From Thiotrichales bacterium (GTDB lineage: Bacteria > Pseudomonadota > Gammaproteobacteria > HK1): DNA of 64,000 nt. Positions within the stretch are counted from its first letter, which is position 1, and every line of letters starts with the position of its first letter. Shown piece after piece: positions 44,618-56,086 of this stretch. A program made the position numbers and the translations under genes. Below the pieces are notes generated by a model, which searched no databases, was not told the origin of the DNA, and saw only the letters and a list, made by a program, of their open reading frames with translations. Location of the stretch: NCBI GenBank assembly GCA_026709935.1, contig JAPOSC010000051.1, forward strand, positions 73,843-137,842, in the 5' to 3' direction.

Positions 44618-45231
44618 GAGCGATCCACCCGCTCGCGCGGCTCGGCTGGCATCTGCACGATGCGGATGCGATCTTCGCGCCGAACCTCGACCTGTCGGCT
44701 CGGGTTCTGGGTTTTCACACCGGTCCGGCGCCGCATGGTGAGCGCGATGGCCGCGATGATGGCGACGAGCAGGATCGCGCCCGCCAGCTCGAACGGGTAA
44801 ACGTAGACGGTGTAGAGCAGCTTGCCCAGCTCTCTGGTGTTGCTGTAGTCCGCCGGATGCGCGGGCGGCGCCGGCATCGATTCGAGACCGAAGTCCGACA
44901 CTCCGATGACCAGGGCAAGCTCGACCACGACGATCGCCGCCACCGCGGCCCCGACCGGGAGGTAGCGGATGAACCCTTCCCTCAGGGGCGCGAGATTGAT
45001 ATCGAGCATCATCACCACGAAAAGGAAGAGCACCATCACCGCCCCGACGTAGACCAGCACGAGGACGATGGCGAGGAATTCCGCTTCGAGCAGCAACCAG
45101 ATACCGGCGCTCGTGAAGAACGCGAGCACGAGGAACAACGCCGCATGCACGGGATTGCGCGCGGTGATCACCATGACCGCCGCGCCCACCAGAACGGCGG
45201 CCAGGAAGTAGAAGACAATCTGAACGAACAT
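44614..45231 (-). CDS. nuoJ: NADH-quinone oxidoreductase subunit J
   Basis: NuoJ is a membrane subunit of complex I near the quinone channel. The 205-residue protein starts [76 protein letters not shown], the family core with the tyrosine/glycine pi-bulge helix. The tail is basic. The ATG at 45231 has GGAG nine bases before it and was preferred over TTG 45246. It is separated from nuoI by about 110 bases. Confidence 0.96.
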   Translation of the reverse strand: MFVQIVFYFLAAVLVGAAVMVITARNPVHAALFLVLAFFTSAGIWLLLEAEFLAIVLVLVYVGAVMVLFLFVVMMLDINLAPLREGFIRYLPVGAAVAAIVVVELALVIGVSDFGLESMPAPPAHPADYSNTRELGKLLYTVYVYPFELAGAILLVAIIAAIALTMRRRTGVKTQNPSRQVEVRREDRIRIVQMPAEPRERVDRS

Positions 45232-45341
45232 CAGGGCGCGCTCCAATCGGCCGCGCGACCCGTTGCGCTCATCCGCTCGTGTGCGGGAGCGTGAAGGACT
45301 CGTCGTCGTTGCATCAGCGTCGAATCCTCAGCGTCGAACCG

Positions 45342-45830
45342 TCAACGGTAGAGCGAATCCGCGAGGCGATCCGCTGCGATCTCCTTCTCGTACGTATCGC
45401 CGATGGCGAGCAGCTTGTCCTTGGTCATGACGTTCTCGCCCCGCTTCTCGAAGTGGTACTCGTGAATGCGCGTCTCCACGATGGAGTCGACAGGGCAGGA
45501 TTCCTCGCAGAAACCGCAGAAGATGCACTTGAAGAGATCGATGTCGTAGCGGGTGGTGCGGCGGGTACCGTCGGCCCGCCGCTCGGAATCGATGGTGATG
45601 GCGAGCGCCGGGCACACCGCTTCGCAGAGCTTGCAGGCGATGCAGCGCTCCTCCCCGTTCGGGTAGCGGCGCAATGCGTGAAGCCCGCGGAAGCGCGGCG
45701 ACTTGGGCGTCTTCTGCTCCGGGTACTGAACCGTGAACTTCTCGCTCACCAGATACCGCAGGGTGAGCCGCAACCCCTGCAGCAACTCCAGCAGCAGGAA
45801 GCTGCGCGCGTAATGTCCGATCTTGCTCAT
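45342..45830 (-). CDS. nuoI: NADH-quinone oxidoreductase subunit I
   Basis: NuoI carries the two 4Fe-4S clusters N6a and N6b in the peripheral arm. The 162-residue protein has [18 protein letters not shown] and [19 protein letters not shown], each CxxCxxCxxxCP, preceded by [15 protein letters not shown]. The N-terminal amphipathic helix [18 protein letters not shown] lies on the membrane. The ATG at 45830 is 7 bases downstream of the nuoH stop. The ribosome binding site is not obvious, but the family N-terminus starts here. Confidence 0.96.
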   Translation of the reverse strand: MSKIGHYARSFLLLELLQGLRLTLRYLVSEKFTVQYPEQKTPKSPRFRGLHALRRYPNGEERCIACKLCEAVCPALAITIDSERRADGTRRTTRYDIDLFKCIFCGFCEESCPVDSIVETRIHEYHFEKRGENVMTKDKLLAIGDTYEKEIAADRLADSLYR

Positions 45831-45837
45831 GTCGGTC

Positions 45838-46905
45838 TCAGGCCGCGTCGAACCAGGGTGGCAGGCCGACCATGATCGCAATCCCCACCACCACGATCCA
45901 GATGATCGTCAGCGGGATGAACACCTTCCAGCCGAGGCGCATGATCTGGTCGTAGCGATAGCGCGGGAAGGTGGCCCGCAACCACAGGTACAGGAACATG
46001 AAGAAGACCAGCTTGCCGATGAACCAGTGTACGCCGGGAGCGAAGATCCATCCCACGAAGGCAAGGTCGGCCAGTCCGGGAAACGGCGAGAGCCAGCCCC
46101 CCAGGAACATGATCACGGTCAGCGCACTGATGAGAACCATGTTCGTGTACTCGGCGATGAAGAACACCGAGAACGCCATGCCCGAGTACTCGACATGGAA
46201 ACCGGCCACGATCTCGGACTCGCCCTCGGCCACATCGAACGGTGCCCGGTTGGTCTCGGCGATGCCGGAGATCACGTACACCACGAACATCGGCAGCAAT
46301 GGCAGCCAGAACCACTGCGCCCAGCCGCCTTCCTGCGCCAGCACGATCTCGCGGAGATTGAGGCTCCCCGCCGCCATCAGCACCACCACCAGCGCGAACC
46401 CCATCGCGATCTCGTAGGCCACGATCTGGGCGGCGCAGCGCATCGCGCCGAGCAGGGCGTACTTGGAGTTCGACGCCCAGCCCGCGATGATCACCCCGTA
46501 TACCCCGAGCGAGGTCATCGCGAGCACGTATAGCAATCCTGCGTTGATGTCGGCGACGACCAGGAAATCGGAGAACGGCACTACCGCCCAGGCCGCCAGC
46601 GCGGTGGTGAGGGAAATCACCGGCGCGACTACGAACAGGAACCGATTCGCGCCGGCGGGGACGATGAACTCCTTGAACATCAGCTTCATCGCATCCGCAA
46701 TCGGCTGCAGCAATCCCTTCGGCCCGACGCGGTTGGGACCAAGCCGCACCTGCATGTAGCCGATGACCTTGCGCTCGGCGTAGGTGAACCAGGCGACGGT
46801 CACCAGCAGTGGCACGAGGAGGGCCACGACCTTGATCAGCGCCTCCACGAGCAAACCAAGTTCGTGAGGGAGCCATCCGAGGGCGGTTGCGAGGGGTTCG
46901 GGCAT
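45838..46905 (-). CDS. nuoH: NADH-quinone oxidoreductase subunit H
   Basis: NuoH forms the membrane part of the quinone-binding channel. The 355-residue protein shows [41 protein letters not shown], the strongest family signature, then [58 protein letters not shown] with the conserved acidic loop, and [26 protein letters not shown]. Eight helices are expected. The spacer to nuoG is 172 bases, the largest within the operon, and I see no gene in it. Confidence 0.97.
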   Translation of the reverse strand: MPEPLATALGWLPHELGLLVEALIKVVALLVPLLVTVAWFTYAERKVIGYMQVRLGPNRVGPKGLLQPIADAMKLMFKEFIVPAGANRFLFVVAPVISLTTALAAWAVVPFSDFLVVADINAGLLYVLAMTSLGVYGVIIAGWASNSKYALLGAMRCAAQIVAYEIAMGFALVVVLMAAGSLNLREIVLAQEGGWAQWFWLPLLPMFVVYVISGIAETNRAPFDVAEGESEIVAGFHVEYSGMAFSVFFIAEYTNMVLISALTVIMFLGGWLSPFPGLADLAFVGWIFAPGVHWFIGKLVFFMFLYLWLRATFPRYRYDQIMRLGWKVFIPLTIIWIVVVGIAIMVGLPPWFDAA

Positions 46906-47077
46906 GCTCGGAACTCAAGCCGGATTCAGACGCCGGTCCCGGTCGGGGAGCAGAAGGACGCTGCCGTCACGTCCCGTATCTCTGCGCGATCCGGGGAAAG
47001 CGCCCGGAGAGGGAAATCGGCGCCCTCGCTCAACCTCCTGCGCGAGCTCCGGAACCTTCCTATGCGCAGACATCGGC

Positions 47078-49459
47078 TCAACCTCCACCACATCGCCGCT
47101 CCAGCGTGATCGGTGCATCTCGCCCACCAAGCGACGCAGTCGCCGGGATGCCGGCCGGGAGAAGTGCGCAGTCGGCGGGGACACGCCGATCCGCGAGGAT
47201 CCTGAAGTCGAGCGAGCTGACACCCTGCCGAACCACGACCGACTCGCCATCGCCGAGGCCGAGACGTTCGAGGGTCGCCGGGCTCACCCCCACCCCCGTG
47301 AACTCGCCATCCTTCGTCGCCTGGAGAGGGGTCGATCGACGCACGAGCGCATCCGTTGCGTAGATGGGTACCAGGGCGATGCGTTCGAGCCCTGCACCAA
47401 TACCTTCGGATTCAGGCAGATGCGCGGGCAGCGACCACCTTGACGCGGCCGCTGAATCCGAGGTTCCGAGCGCCGCCTGCACATCCTCGATCGTTTCCTG
47501 ATCGAATCCATCGACTTCGAAGAGGTTCCCGAGCACCCGCAGCACCCGCCACGCGGGGCGCGAGTCCGCCCAGGAAGGCGCCGCGGCACCGAAGCTCTGC
47601 CAGGTTCCGGCGAGGTTGACGAACGTCCCCTCGGTCTCGGCGAACGCAGCGACGGGAAGGATGGCGTCGGCGTACTCCGACATCGCCTCGGAACGGAACG
47701 TGCTCAGGCTGACCACGAACCCCGCCGCAGTCAGCGCATCGCGGGCGCCGTCGGCGCCGTCGAGTTCGGGTTCCAGGCCCATGAGCACGTACGCATCGAG
47801 TCCGGCCTCGATCATCGCGCGCGCGTCGAGCCCGATGCGTGACGACGGCACACCGTTGACTTCCCGATGTGGAACAGCACCGGCAATCCACGCTCCGGCC
47901 GGGTTCGCCCCTTCGTCCAGAGTACCAAGAGTGGCGCCGGTCAGGTCGGCGAGACACGCGGCGAGTCCGCGTAGCGCCGCCGCATCGCGATGGTTGATGG
48001 CCTGCGGCCCCAGCAGGATTGCGCCGCGATCGGCTTCGATGAGCGTGCGCGCCATACGCTCGGCGTCGTCACCGATCTCGACGCCTTCGGTCAGCGCTTC
48101 GAGGCCCTCCGGCCATCGATCCACCCGCCGAGCCGCCGCCGCAGTGACGGCCGCGAGCCGCTCCGCGAGCTTCGATGGCGCGACCACGACCCGCGCCGCA
48201 AGCGGCAGATTCAGGTCGTGGGCCATCACGTCCAGATGCATCACCGAAGCGCCGGCGAGGCTCGCCTTGCGCAGGCGGAGGTTGACGATGGGGTGCTCCT
48301 TGCGGGTCCAGGAGCCGATCAGCAGCGCCGCGCCGAGCCGTTCCAGATCCTCCACCCCCATGCCAAGGGACGGATACGCCGGGGCGGCGTCCTGGTCGGA
48401 GAAATCCCGCTGGCGCAAGCGATGATCGACATTGGCGCAGCCGATACCCCGCACGAGCCTCTGGAACAGGTAAAGCTCTTCGAGCGTACAGGAGGCCGAG
48501 GCGAGCGCGCCGACCGCTTCCGCGCCCTTCCCGGCGACGACCTCACGCAGCTCGGCCACCACTGCCTCGAGCGCCTCCTCCCAGGACACCTCGCTCCACG
48601 TTCCATCGCGCTTCACCATCGGCGCCCGCACCCGATCCTCACTGTACAAGCCCTCGTATCCGAACCGGTCGCGGTCGGAGATCCAAGCCTCGTTGATGGA
48701 CTCGTTCGCGCGTGGCACCACCCGCAGAACCCGGCCGCGGCGCACATGCAGGTGGATGTTCGATCCGATCGGATCGTGCGGAGCGATGCCATCGTGCTGT
48801 GCCATCTCCCAGGCCCGCGCCCGAAAGCGGAAGGGCTTCGACGTGAGTGCTCCGACCGGGCAGAGATCGATGACGTTGCCGGAAAGCTCGGAGTCCACGC
48901 TGCGGGTGATGAAGGTGCCGATCTCCATGTCCTCGCCACGCCCGGTGGCGCCGAGCTCCGGCATGCCTCCGATCTCCTCCCCGAACCGCACGCATCGCGT
49001 ACAGTGGATGCAGCGAGTCATGTCGGTCGCGATGAGCGGCCCGAGGTCCTTGTCCTCGACGGCGCGCTTGCGTTCGTTGAACCGCGAGACATCGCGTCCG
49101 TAGCCCATGGCCACATCCTGCAGCTCGCACTCCCCGCCCTGATCGCAGATGGGGCAGTCGAGGGGATGGTTGATCAGCAGGAACTCCATCACCGACTTCT
49201 GAGCGTTGCGCGCGATCTTCGAGCGGGTGAACACCTTCATCCCGTCCATCACCGGGGTGGCGCAGGCGGGCAGTGGCTTCGGCGCCCGCTCGACCTCGAC
49301 CAGACACATGCGGCAGTTGGCGGCCACCGAGAGCTTCTCGTGGTAGCAGAAGCGCGGGATCGGGATGGCGTTGGCATCCGCCACCTCGATGAGCATCTGC
49401 CCCTTGCGCGCCGGCAAGGTGCGACCGTCGATCTCGATAGTGAGGGTGTCGTCGGACAT
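47078..49459 (-). CDS. nuoG: NADH-quinone oxidoreductase subunit G
   Basis: NuoG is the large iron-sulfur subunit of complex I. The 793-residue protein has the 2Fe-2S motif (CYHEKLSVAANCRMCLVEVE, then ACATPV), the histidine-ligated 4Fe-4S motif HPLDCPICDQGGEC and the 4Fe-4S motif CIHCTRCVRF with CPVGAL. It then has a molybdopterin-oxidoreductase-like domain without cofactor-binding residues. The extra N7 cluster cysteines of E. coli are absent here (HDGIAPHDPIGSN instead). The ATG at 49459 follows an in-frame GTG at 49471 that overlaps the nuoF stop; either may start it. Confidence 0.96.
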   Translation of the reverse strand: MSDDTLTIEIDGRTLPARKGQMLIEVADANAIPIPRFCYHEKLSVAANCRMCLVEVERAPKPLPACATPVMDGMKVFTRSKIARNAQKSVMEFLLINHPLDCPICDQGGECELQDVAMGYGRDVSRFNERKRAVEDKDLGPLIATDMTRCIHCTRCVRFGEEIGGMPELGATGRGEDMEIGTFITRSVDSELSGNVIDLCPVGALTSKPFRFRARAWEMAQHDGIAPHDPIGSNIHLHVRRGRVLRVVPRANESINEAWISDRDRFGYEGLYSEDRVRAPMVKRDGTWSEVSWEEALEAVVAELREVVAGKGAEAVGALASASCTLEELYLFQRLVRGIGCANVDHRLRQRDFSDQDAAPAYPSLGMGVEDLERLGAALLIGSWTRKEHPIVNLRLRKASLAGASVMHLDVMAHDLNLPLAARVVVAPSKLAERLAAVTAAAARRVDRWPEGLEALTEGVEIGDDAERMARTLIEADRGAILLGPQAINHRDAAALRGLAACLADLTGATLGTLDEGANPAGAWIAGAVPHREVNGVPSSRIGLDARAMIEAGLDAYVLMGLEPELDGADGARDALTAAGFVVSLSTFRSEAMSEYADAILPVAAFAETEGTFVNLAGTWQSFGAAAPSWADSRPAWRVLRVLGNLFEVDGFDQETIEDVQAALGTSDSAAASRWSLPAHLPESEGIGAGLERIALVPIYATDALVRRSTPLQATKDGEFTGVGVSPATLERLGLGDGESVVVRQGVSSLDFRILADRRVPADCALLPAGIPATASLGGRDAPITLERRCGGG

Positions 49460-49467
49460 CTTCGGTC

Positions 49468-50772
49468 TCACGCCGCCGCCTTCAACGCCGGCTCGACGCC
49501 GGGCGGGAATGCACCGTGGTCGATGTGGTACTGGAACTCGTCGCGGAAGTGGCGGAGGAAACCCTGCACCGGCCAGGCCGCGGCGTCGCCCAGCGCGCAG
49601 ATGGTGCGACCCTCGATGTTGTTCGCGACGTCGACGAGCATGTCCAGTTCCTCCTGCCGCGCCTCACCGCGCTCGATGCGGCACAACACGCGGTAGAGCC
49701 AGCCCGTACCCTCCCGGCACGGGGTGCACTGGCCACAGGACTCCGCGTAGTAGAACCGCGAGATGCGACGCAGCATGCTCACCATGGAGGTGGTCTCGTC
49801 CATCACCACCACCGCGCCCGAGCCGAGCAACGAGCCCGCCTTCTGGATGGAGTCGTAGTCCATGTCGACCTCCATCATGACATCACCCGGAAGCGGCGGC
49901 ACCGACGAACCGCCGGGAATGACCGCCTTGAGCTTCCGCCCATCGCGCATGCCCCCGGCAAGCTCCAGCAAGTCCCGGAACGGAGTGCCGAGCGGCACCT
50001 CGAAATTGCCGGGCCGGGCGACGTGTCCGGACACCGAGAAGCACTTCACGCCGCCGTTGTTCGGCCGGCCGAGCGCCATGAACCAGTCGCCACCGTTGCG
50101 GATGATGGATGGCACCGAGGCGAACGTCTCGGTGTTGTTGATGGTGGTCGGCCGGCCGTAGACCCCATACTGGGCGGGGAACGGCGGCTTGAACCGCGGC
50201 AGGCCCTTCTTGCCCTCCAGCGACTCGATGAGCGCGGTCTCCTCCCCACAGATGTAGGCACCCGCGCCGAGAGTCCCGTGGAGATCGAAGTCGACGCCGG
50301 AATCGAGGATGTTCCGCCCCAGCAGCCCCTTCTCGTACGCGGCCGCCACTGCTGCCTCGAAGCGCCTGAACGGTTCGTCCATGAACTCGCCACGGATGTA
50401 GTTGTAACCGACGGCGGCTCCCATCGCGTACCCGCCGATAGCCATGCCCTCCACCAGCGCGTGGGGGTTGAACCGCAGGATGTCGCGATCCTTGCAGGTG
50501 CCGGGTTCGCTCTCGTCGGAGTTGCACACCGCGTACATCGGGCCGTCGTATCCCTTCGGCATGAAGCTCCACTTCAGCCCCGCGGGGAACCCCGCCCCGC
50601 CGCGGCCGCGGAGCCCTGACTTCTTCACCTCCTCGATCACCGCTGCGGGTGGAATCTTTTCGGTGAGGATCTTCCGCCACGCCTCGTAGCCGCCCACCCG
50701 CTCGTAGCTCTCGATGCTCCACGGCCGGTCGAGCCCGAGGGTGGCGTAGCAGACGGAGTTGAGGGCGTCCAT
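49468..50772 (-). CDS. nuoF: NADH-quinone oxidoreductase subunit F
   Basis: NuoF oxidises NADH with FMN and a 4Fe-4S cluster. The 434-residue protein has [20 protein letters not shown] (NADH/FMN glycine-rich loop), [44 protein letters not shown] and the cluster motif [14 protein letters not shown]. The ATG at 50772 was chosen; a TTG at 50793 overlaps the stop of the upstream hydroxylase gene. In most genomes nuoF directly follows nuoE, but here two hydroxylase genes intervene. Confidence 0.97.
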   Translation of the reverse strand: MDALNSVCYATLGLDRPWSIESYERVGGYEAWRKILTEKIPPAAVIEEVKKSGLRGRGGAGFPAGLKWSFMPKGYDGPMYAVCNSDESEPGTCKDRDILRFNPHALVEGMAIGGYAMGAAVGYNYIRGEFMDEPFRRFEAAVAAAYEKGLLGRNILDSGVDFDLHGTLGAGAYICGEETALIESLEGKKGLPRFKPPFPAQYGVYGRPTTINNTETFASVPSIIRNGGDWFMALGRPNNGGVKCFSVSGHVARPGNFEVPLGTPFRDLLELAGGMRDGRKLKAVIPGGSSVPPLPGDVMMEVDMDYDSIQKAGSLLGSGAVVVMDETTSMVSMLRRISRFYYAESCGQCTPCREGTGWLYRVLCRIERGEARQEELDMLVDVANNIEGRTICALGDAAAWPVQGFLRHFRDEFQYHIDHGAFPPGVEPALKAAA

Positions 50773-50789
50773 GGTTCGCTCGACCGGGC

Positions 50790-53066
50790 TCAACCAAGCG
50801 GGATGGGGAGCGAGCGTACCGGCTCGCCGGTCAGCGCGTAGACCGCATTGGCAATCGCCGGTGCCATGGGCGGCAGCCCCGGCTCGCCGACGCCGGTCGG
50901 TGGATCGTCCGACGGCACGATATGCACGTCGATCGGCGGCATGTCCGGCATCCTCGGCACCGTGTAGTCGTGAAAGTTGCTCTGCTCGACCCGCCCGTCG
51001 CGCAACGTGATCTCCGCTCCGGCGAGGGTCGTGCCGATCGCCATCAGCACCGCGCCCTGGACCTGGGCCTCGACCGAGCGCGGATTCACCGCGAGGTTGC
51101 AGTGGATCGCACTGGTCACGTGATGCAGCTTCGGCCGATCACCTTCGATGGAAAGCTCCACGACATGAGCGACCACCGAGCGGAACGACTCGTGGACCGC
51201 GACCCCCCACGCCCGCCCCGGCGGCAACGGCTTCTCACCGTAGCCGGACTTCGCCACCGCGAGATCCAGCGCGGCCAGGTGCCGGGGGTGCTTGCGAAGC
51301 AGCGCCCGGCGAAGTTCCACCGGGTCGCGCCCTCCCTCCCGCGCGATTTGGTCGATGAGAGTCTCCATCACGAACGCCGAGTGGGTATGCCCGACCGAAC
51401 GCCACCAGAGGGTCGGCACCGCGACTTCCGGGTGGTGGACGGAGACCGCGACCGGCAACTCGTACGCCGTGTCGGCGATGCCTTCCACCGCCGTGGCATC
51501 CACCCCGTCCTTGACCAGAAATGCTTCGAACGCGGTGCCCTTCAGGATCGACGGACTGACGATAGTGTGCTTCCAGGCCGCGATGCCGCCATCCTCCCCG
51601 AGGCCGATCTCGGCCCGATGCATGGTGAACGGGCGATAGTACCCGCCCCGCACGTCGTCTTCCCGGGTCCAGACCACCTTCAGCGGTTCGCTCCTGCCGG
51701 CGGCCAGCCATGCTTTCATGACCCGCGCGGTATCGGCCAGGTAATCGGCGGTGGGAGTGGCGCGGCGTCCGAATCCGCCACCCGCGAACTGAGTGTGGAT
51801 GTGCACCTGCTGCGGCTCGAGCTCCAGGATAGCCGCCACCGTGCCCTGATCGATGGTCTGGAACTGGGTACCGGTCCAGATGTCACACCGCCGCTCGGCG
51901 CCCATTCCGCCGACCTCGATGAGCGCGTTCAGCGGCTCCATCGGCGAATGGGCGAGGAATGGGAATCTGAAGTCGGCCGTGATCGTCCTCGCCGCTCCGG
52001 CCAGGCCCGACGTGTCGCCGGCCCGGGCAGGCAGACCGTCCCGGACGAGAAGGGCCTCGAACTGCGCCGCGAGCCGGCCGGTGTCGGGAAGTTCGGAGGC
52101 AGGCGCCTCCCACCGGACCTCGAGGTGGTCCCGGCCCACCTTCGCGGGCCAGAAACCGTCGGCCACCACCGCGACTCCCGTGGCGCCGCGGTCGAGTTCG
52201 ACCCGCATCACCTGGTCCACCCCTTCGACGGCACGGGCGCGCGCATCGTCGAAACCGGCCACGGTGCCGCCGAAATACGGCGGGCGGGCAATCAGCACCG
52301 TCTTCATTCCCGCCCGGCGCATATCCATGCCGAAGAACTGCCGGCCGGTGGACTTGGCCGGAGTGTCGAGCCGCTTCACCGGCTTGCCGATCAGGCGGAA
52401 CTGATCCGGAGTCTTGAGAGTGACCGATGCGGGGACCGGCAGGGCCATTGCCGCCTCGCTCATCTCGCCGTAGTCCGCGCTCCTCCCGTCGGTGGAGATC
52501 AGTCGGCCCTCCCGGGTCCGGATGGTCGAGACATCGACCTCCCACGTACGGGCGGCGGCCTCCACCAGCATGGCCCGCGCCCGTGCCCCCAGCTCGCGGT
52601 ACTGGGTAAAGCTGTTCTGTATGGAATTGGAGCCGCCGGTCATCTGGATGCCGAAGACCGGATCCTTGTAGGCATCGCCCGCCGGCGCGAGCTCCGCCCG
52701 CACCCTGCTCCAGTCCGCGTCCAGCTCGTCGGCGAGCACCTGAGCAAGCCCGGTATGGGATCCTTGCCCGAACTCGAGGCGGTTGACCTGAATCGTCACC
52801 TCGCCGTTCTTGCCGATGTGCAGGAACGCATTCGGCTGCTGGTCCGGCTTCAGCTCGGCCGCGTCGCTTCCGCTCGACGCCGCGGCCCGCACACCGCCGG
52901 TGGACACCAGCCCGATGGCGAGGCCGGATGCGCCGGCCAGCTTGATGAACCGGCGGCGGCTCATGGAAACCGCGGCGCCGGCCTCCGCAATGGCTTCAGC
53001 TCCGTCTCCAGCAAAGGCCTGATGTGCGAGCCCGATACGGTGATGCATGGGGTGGGGATGGATCAT
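50790..53066 (-). CDS. Molybdenum hydroxylase large subunit, IorB-like aldehyde/isoquinoline oxidoreductase
   Basis: This 758-residue protein belongs to the xanthine dehydrogenase family and is closest in layout to the IorB-type periplasmic hydroxylases. A twin-arginine signal, [28 protein letters not shown], starts near residue 35. Cofactor-contact regions include [40 protein letters not shown], a [14 protein letters not shown] stretch and, at the end, [18 protein letters not shown] with the catalytic glutamate. GGGAGG lies six bases before ATG 53066. It overlaps the possible TTG start of nuoF. The substrate cannot be named. No maturation protein (XdhC type) is nearby. Confidence 0.9.
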   Translation of the reverse strand: MIHPHPMHHRIGLAHQAFAGDGAEAIAEAGAAVSMSRRRFIKLAGASGLAIGLVSTGGVRAAASSGSDAAELKPDQQPNAFLHIGKNGEVTIQVNRLEFGQGSHTGLAQVLADELDADWSRVRAELAPAGDAYKDPVFGIQMTGGSNSIQNSFTQYRELGARARAMLVEAAARTWEVDVSTIRTREGRLISTDGRSADYGEMSEAAMALPVPASVTLKTPDQFRLIGKPVKRLDTPAKSTGRQFFGMDMRRAGMKTVLIARPPYFGGTVAGFDDARARAVEGVDQVMRVELDRGATGVAVVADGFWPAKVGRDHLEVRWEAPASELPDTGRLAAQFEALLVRDGLPARAGDTSGLAGAARTITADFRFPFLAHSPMEPLNALIEVGGMGAERRCDIWTGTQFQTIDQGTVAAILELEPQQVHIHTQFAGGGFGRRATPTADYLADTARVMKAWLAAGRSEPLKVVWTREDDVRGGYYRPFTMHRAEIGLGEDGGIAAWKHTIVSPSILKGTAFEAFLVKDGVDATAVEGIADTAYELPVAVSVHHPEVAVPTLWWRSVGHTHSAFVMETLIDQIAREGGRDPVELRRALLRKHPRHLAALDLAVAKSGYGEKPLPPGRAWGVAVHESFRSVVAHVVELSIEGDRPKLHHVTSAIHCNLAVNPRSVEAQVQGAVLMAIGTTLAGAEITLRDGRVEQSNFHDYTVPRMPDMPPIDVHIVPSDDPPTGVGEPGLPPMAPAIANAVYALTGEPVRSLPIPLG

Positions 53067-53079
53067 GACGTGCCTCCCT

Positions 53080-53538
53080 TCAGGCCAGGCGAGCCGCAGC
53101 CGCCTTGATGGCAGCGCGGATCCGCGCGTAGGTGCCGCAACGACAGACGTTGCCCACCATGGCGGCGTCGATGTCGGCATCAGTAGGCGCCGCGTTGTCC
53201 GCGAGCAGGGCCACCGCGCTCATCACCTGCCCGCTCTGACAGTAGCCGCACTGCGGCACGTCGTGCTGCATCCACGCCTCCTGCACGGCAGCACCGATTC
53301 GGCCGTCCCCGACCTGTTCGATGGTGACCACGGCGGCGCCTTCCACCGCGGAGACCGGGGTCACACAGCTCCGCACCGGCCGTCCGTTCAGATGGACGGT
53401 GCATGCACCGCACTGGGCCATGCCGCAACCGTACTTGGTGCCGGTCAGCTCCAGCGAGTCGCGCAGCACCCACAGCAATGGGGTGGAATCGCCGACATCG
53501 ACGGACACATCGTTGCCGTTGACGTTGAATCTGGTCAT
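53080..53538 (-). CDS. Molybdenum hydroxylase 2Fe-2S subunit, IorA-like
   Basis: This 152-residue ferredoxin-like subunit carries two 2Fe-2S clusters. The plant-type one is in [24 protein letters not shown] (C-x4-C-x2-C and a late C). The all-helical one is in [15 protein letters not shown] plus [12 protein letters not shown]. It would pass electrons from the molybdenum subunit to an acceptor such as a cytochrome. It starts 46 bases after nuoE and ends 13 bases before its partner gene. The insertion leaves both neighbouring nuo genes intact. Confidence 0.93.
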   Translation of the reverse strand: MTRFNVNGNDVSVDVGDSTPLLWVLRDSLELTGTKYGCGMAQCGACTVHLNGRPVRSCVTPVSAVEGAAVVTIEQVGDGRIGAAVQEAWMQHDVPQCGYCQSGQVMSAVALLADNAAPTDADIDAAMVGNVCRCGTYARIRAAIKAAAARLA

Positions 53539-53584
53539 GGAATGTTCTCCTGATAACCCTCTGAATGTGCCTCTGACGAGTCTC

Positions 53585-54130
53585 TCAATCCAGCGCGGAG
53601 AGGATCGCGTCGACCTTCTCCGGGGTCAGGTGCTCGTGGTAGACGTGATCGACCATCATCATCGGCGCTCCGCAGCAGGCCGCCAGACATTCCTCCTCCG
53701 GCTTGAGAAAAATCCGCCCGTCCCCGGTGCTTTCGCCCACCTTGATGCCAAGCCTGCGCTCGATGTGGGCGAGGATCTCCTCGCCCCCGCACAGCATGCA
53801 GGAGATATTGGTGCACACCGAGATGCTGTGCCGCCCCACCGGACGGGTTTCGAACATGGAGTAGAAGCTCGCGGCCTCGTAGATCCAGATCGGAGGCAAA
53901 TCGAGATAGGCGGCGACCGCATTCATCAGTTCGTCCGTGAGGTGGCCTTGATTTTGATGTTGAGCCTCGCGCAGCGCGGCCAGCACGGCCGAGCGACGCT
54001 GTTCTCGCGGATACCGAGTCAACCAAGCGTCGATCTCGCACCGGGTATGCTCGCTCAGCACGTCGCGCGCTTCTTCCAGCGTCATCGGCTGCGCGACGGA
54101 CAGGGTGGCGGTATCGGGCGACTGGGGCAT
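53585..54130 (-). CDS. nuoE: NADH-quinone oxidoreductase subunit E
   Basis: NuoE holds the 2Fe-2S cluster N1a next to NuoF. The 181-residue protein shows the thioredoxin-like domain with cysteines in [16 protein letters not shown] (C-x4-C) and [15 protein letters not shown] (C-x3-C). The upstream helical region [43 protein letters not shown] is family typical. Its ATG overlaps the nuoD stop (TGATG). A longer frame upstream lies inside nuoD and is rejected. Confidence 0.97.
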   Translation of the reverse strand: MPQSPDTATLSVAQPMTLEEARDVLSEHTRCEIDAWLTRYPREQRRSAVLAALREAQHQNQGHLTDELMNAVAAYLDLPPIWIYEAASFYSMFETRPVGRHSISVCTNISCMLCGGEEILAHIERRLGIKVGESTGDGRIFLKPEEECLAACCGAPMMMVDHVYHEHLTPEKVDAILSALD

Positions 54131-55383
54131 CAGCGGTCGATCTCGCCGAACACGACGTCCATGGTCCCAATGATCGCGACCACGTCGGCAAGCATATGTC
54201 CCCGGATCAGCTCGTTCATGGCCGCGAGGTGAACGAATCCGGGCGCCCGCACCTTCAGCCGGTACGGCTTGTTCGCGCCGTCCGACACCAGGTACACCCC
54301 GAATTCGCCCTTGGGATGCTCCACCGCGGCGTACGCCTCTCCCGGCGGCACACAATATCCCTCGGTGAACAGCTTGAAGTGGTGGATGAGGGCTTCCATG
54401 TCCTCCTTCATCGCCTCGCGGGCAGGCGCGGTGAGCTTGTGGTCCTCCAGCATCACCGGGCCGGGGTTCTCGCGGAGCCACTGCACGCACTGACGGATGA
54501 TGCGGTTCGATTGGCGCATCTCCTCGACCCGCACGAGGTACCGGTCGTAGCAGTCGCCGTTCACCCCCACGGGAATGTCGAATTCGAGCTGGTCATACAC
54601 CTCGTAGGGTTGCTTCTTGCGCAGATCCCACTCGACGCCGGAACCACGCAGCATCGGGCCCGAGAACCCGAGTTCGATCGCACGCTCGGGGGCGACCACC
54701 CCGATCCCGACCGTACGCTGCTTCCAGATGCGGTTCTCGGTGAGCAGCGTCTCGTACTCGTCGATGCGATCGGGGAAGCGCTCGGTGAACGCTTCCAGGA
54801 AGTCGAGCAGTGATCCCTGCCGATTCGCATTCAGGCGGTCGAGACGCCTGGGGCTGCGGCCTTGGGCGGGGAGGTGTTGCGGCATCCGCTCGGGCAGATC
54901 CCGATAGACGCCGCCGGGTCGGTAGTAGGTGGCGTGCATCCGGGTTCCCGACACCGCCTCGTAGCAGTCCATCAGGTCCTCGCGCTCGCGGAAGCAGTAC
55001 AGGAACACGGTCATCGCGCCGATGTCGAGTCCGTGTGCGCCGAGCCACATCAGATGGTTGAGGATGCGGGTGACCTCGTCGAACAGCACCCGGATGTACT
55101 GCGCCCGTACCGGGGGCTCGACCCCGAGGAGCTTCTCGATGGCGAGCACGTACCCGTGCTCGTTGCACATCATGGACACGTAGTCGAGACGGTCCATGTA
55201 GCCGATGCTCTGGTTGTACGGCTTGCTCTCGGCGAGCTTCTCCGTTGCCCGGTGCAGCAGACCGATATGGGGGTCGGCGCGCTCGATGATCTCGCCGTCC
55301 ATCTCCAGCACGAGACGCAGCACCCCGTGCGCGGCCGGATGCTGGGGGCCGAAATTCAGGGTGAAGTTCTGGATCTCAGGCAT
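54130..55383 (-). CDS. nuoD: NADH-quinone oxidoreductase subunit D
   Basis: NuoD is the 49-kDa homologue that lines the quinone site. The 417-residue protein begins [45 protein letters not shown], with the quinone-contact histidine in QHPAAHG. It contains [52 protein letters not shown] and [21 protein letters not shown], and ends [12 protein letters not shown]. The ATG is 8 bases inside nuoC, so translation is coupled. Confidence 0.98.
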   Translation of the reverse strand: MPEIQNFTLNFGPQHPAAHGVLRLVLEMDGEIIERADPHIGLLHRATEKLAESKPYNQSIGYMDRLDYVSMMCNEHGYVLAIEKLLGVEPPVRAQYIRVLFDEVTRILNHLMWLGAHGLDIGAMTVFLYCFREREDLMDCYEAVSGTRMHATYYRPGGVYRDLPERMPQHLPAQGRSPRRLDRLNANRQGSLLDFLEAFTERFPDRIDEYETLLTENRIWKQRTVGIGVVAPERAIELGFSGPMLRGSGVEWDLRKKQPYEVYDQLEFDIPVGVNGDCYDRYLVRVEEMRQSNRIIRQCVQWLRENPGPVMLEDHKLTAPAREAMKEDMEALIHHFKLFTEGYCVPPGEAYAAVEHPKGEFGVYLVSDGANKPYRLKVRAPGFVHLAAMNELIRGHMLADVVAIIGTMDVVFGEIDR

Positions 55384-56074
55384 CGGCCGTTGCCGCCGCG
55401 CCGGGCTCTTCGCCGTGGTGCTCGTCGGGCCGGATCACCTTGGGGACCAGGGTTCTCGGCTCGATCGACACGGGCTCGTACACCACACGCCGTCGCGCCG
55501 GGTCGTAGCGCATCTCGACCTCCCCGATGAGCGGGAAGTCCTTGCGAAAGGGGTGCCCGACAAAGCCGTAGTCGGTGAGGATCCGGCGCAGATCGGGGTG
55601 TCCGTCGAACAGGATCCCGAAGAGATCGAACGCTTCGCGCTCGTACCAGTCGGCGGAATTCCAGATGTCGTGCACCGACTCCACTACCGGGGGATCACCT
55701 AGCGCCGGACATCGGACCCGAATCCGCTGGTTGAGTTCATGCGAAAGCAGGTGGTAGACGACGGCGTAGCGCGCACCCTCGTGCCTCACCTCCGCGTGAT
55801 CGCGGCTCCGAACCCCGCGGGAGAATCCCTGCGCAGTCGCGGAATCGCTCGTCTCCCAGTCCGCGCGTCCGTAGTCGAGCCAGTCCACTCCACAGAGATC
55901 CACAAGCTGCCCGAACCGCAGTCCGTCGCCGTCGCGCAACTCGACGCACACCGCACGCAACGCCGCCGGCGCGACCTCCACCGCAACCTCCCCGAGCCGC
56001 GACGCCGCTACTCCGACATCGCTTCCCAGGCAATCCTGAACGAGCGTCGCAAGGCGCTCGGCCGCGTGAGACAT
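55376..56074 (-). CDS. nuoC: NADH-quinone oxidoreductase subunit C
   Basis: NuoC is the 30-kDa peripheral subunit of complex I. The 232-residue protein has [32 protein letters not shown] and the diagnostic block [51 protein letters not shown] stretch [21 protein letters not shown] in the first half looks longer than in many homologues. The ATG at 56074 has AGGA ten bases before it. The TTG at 56083 is an alternative. Confidence 0.96.
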   Translation of the reverse strand: MSHAAERLATLVQDCLGSDVGVAASRLGEVAVEVAPAALRAVCVELRDGDGLRFGQLVDLCGVDWLDYGRADWETSDSATAQGFSRGVRSRDHAEVRHEGARYAVVYHLLSHELNQRIRVRCPALGDPPVVESVHDIWNSADWYEREAFDLFGILFDGHPDLRRILTDYGFVGHPFRKDFPLIGEVEMRYDPARRRVVYEPVSIEPRTLVPKVIRPDEHHGEEPGAAATADA

Positions 56075-56086
56075 GCTTGCCAATTC

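Noticed and set aside
43037-44800. Long plus-strand frame opposite nuoL and nuoK, rich in histidine and glutamate
   Set aside because: Antisense of hydrophobic membrane proteins always gives charged polar frames; no motif is present.
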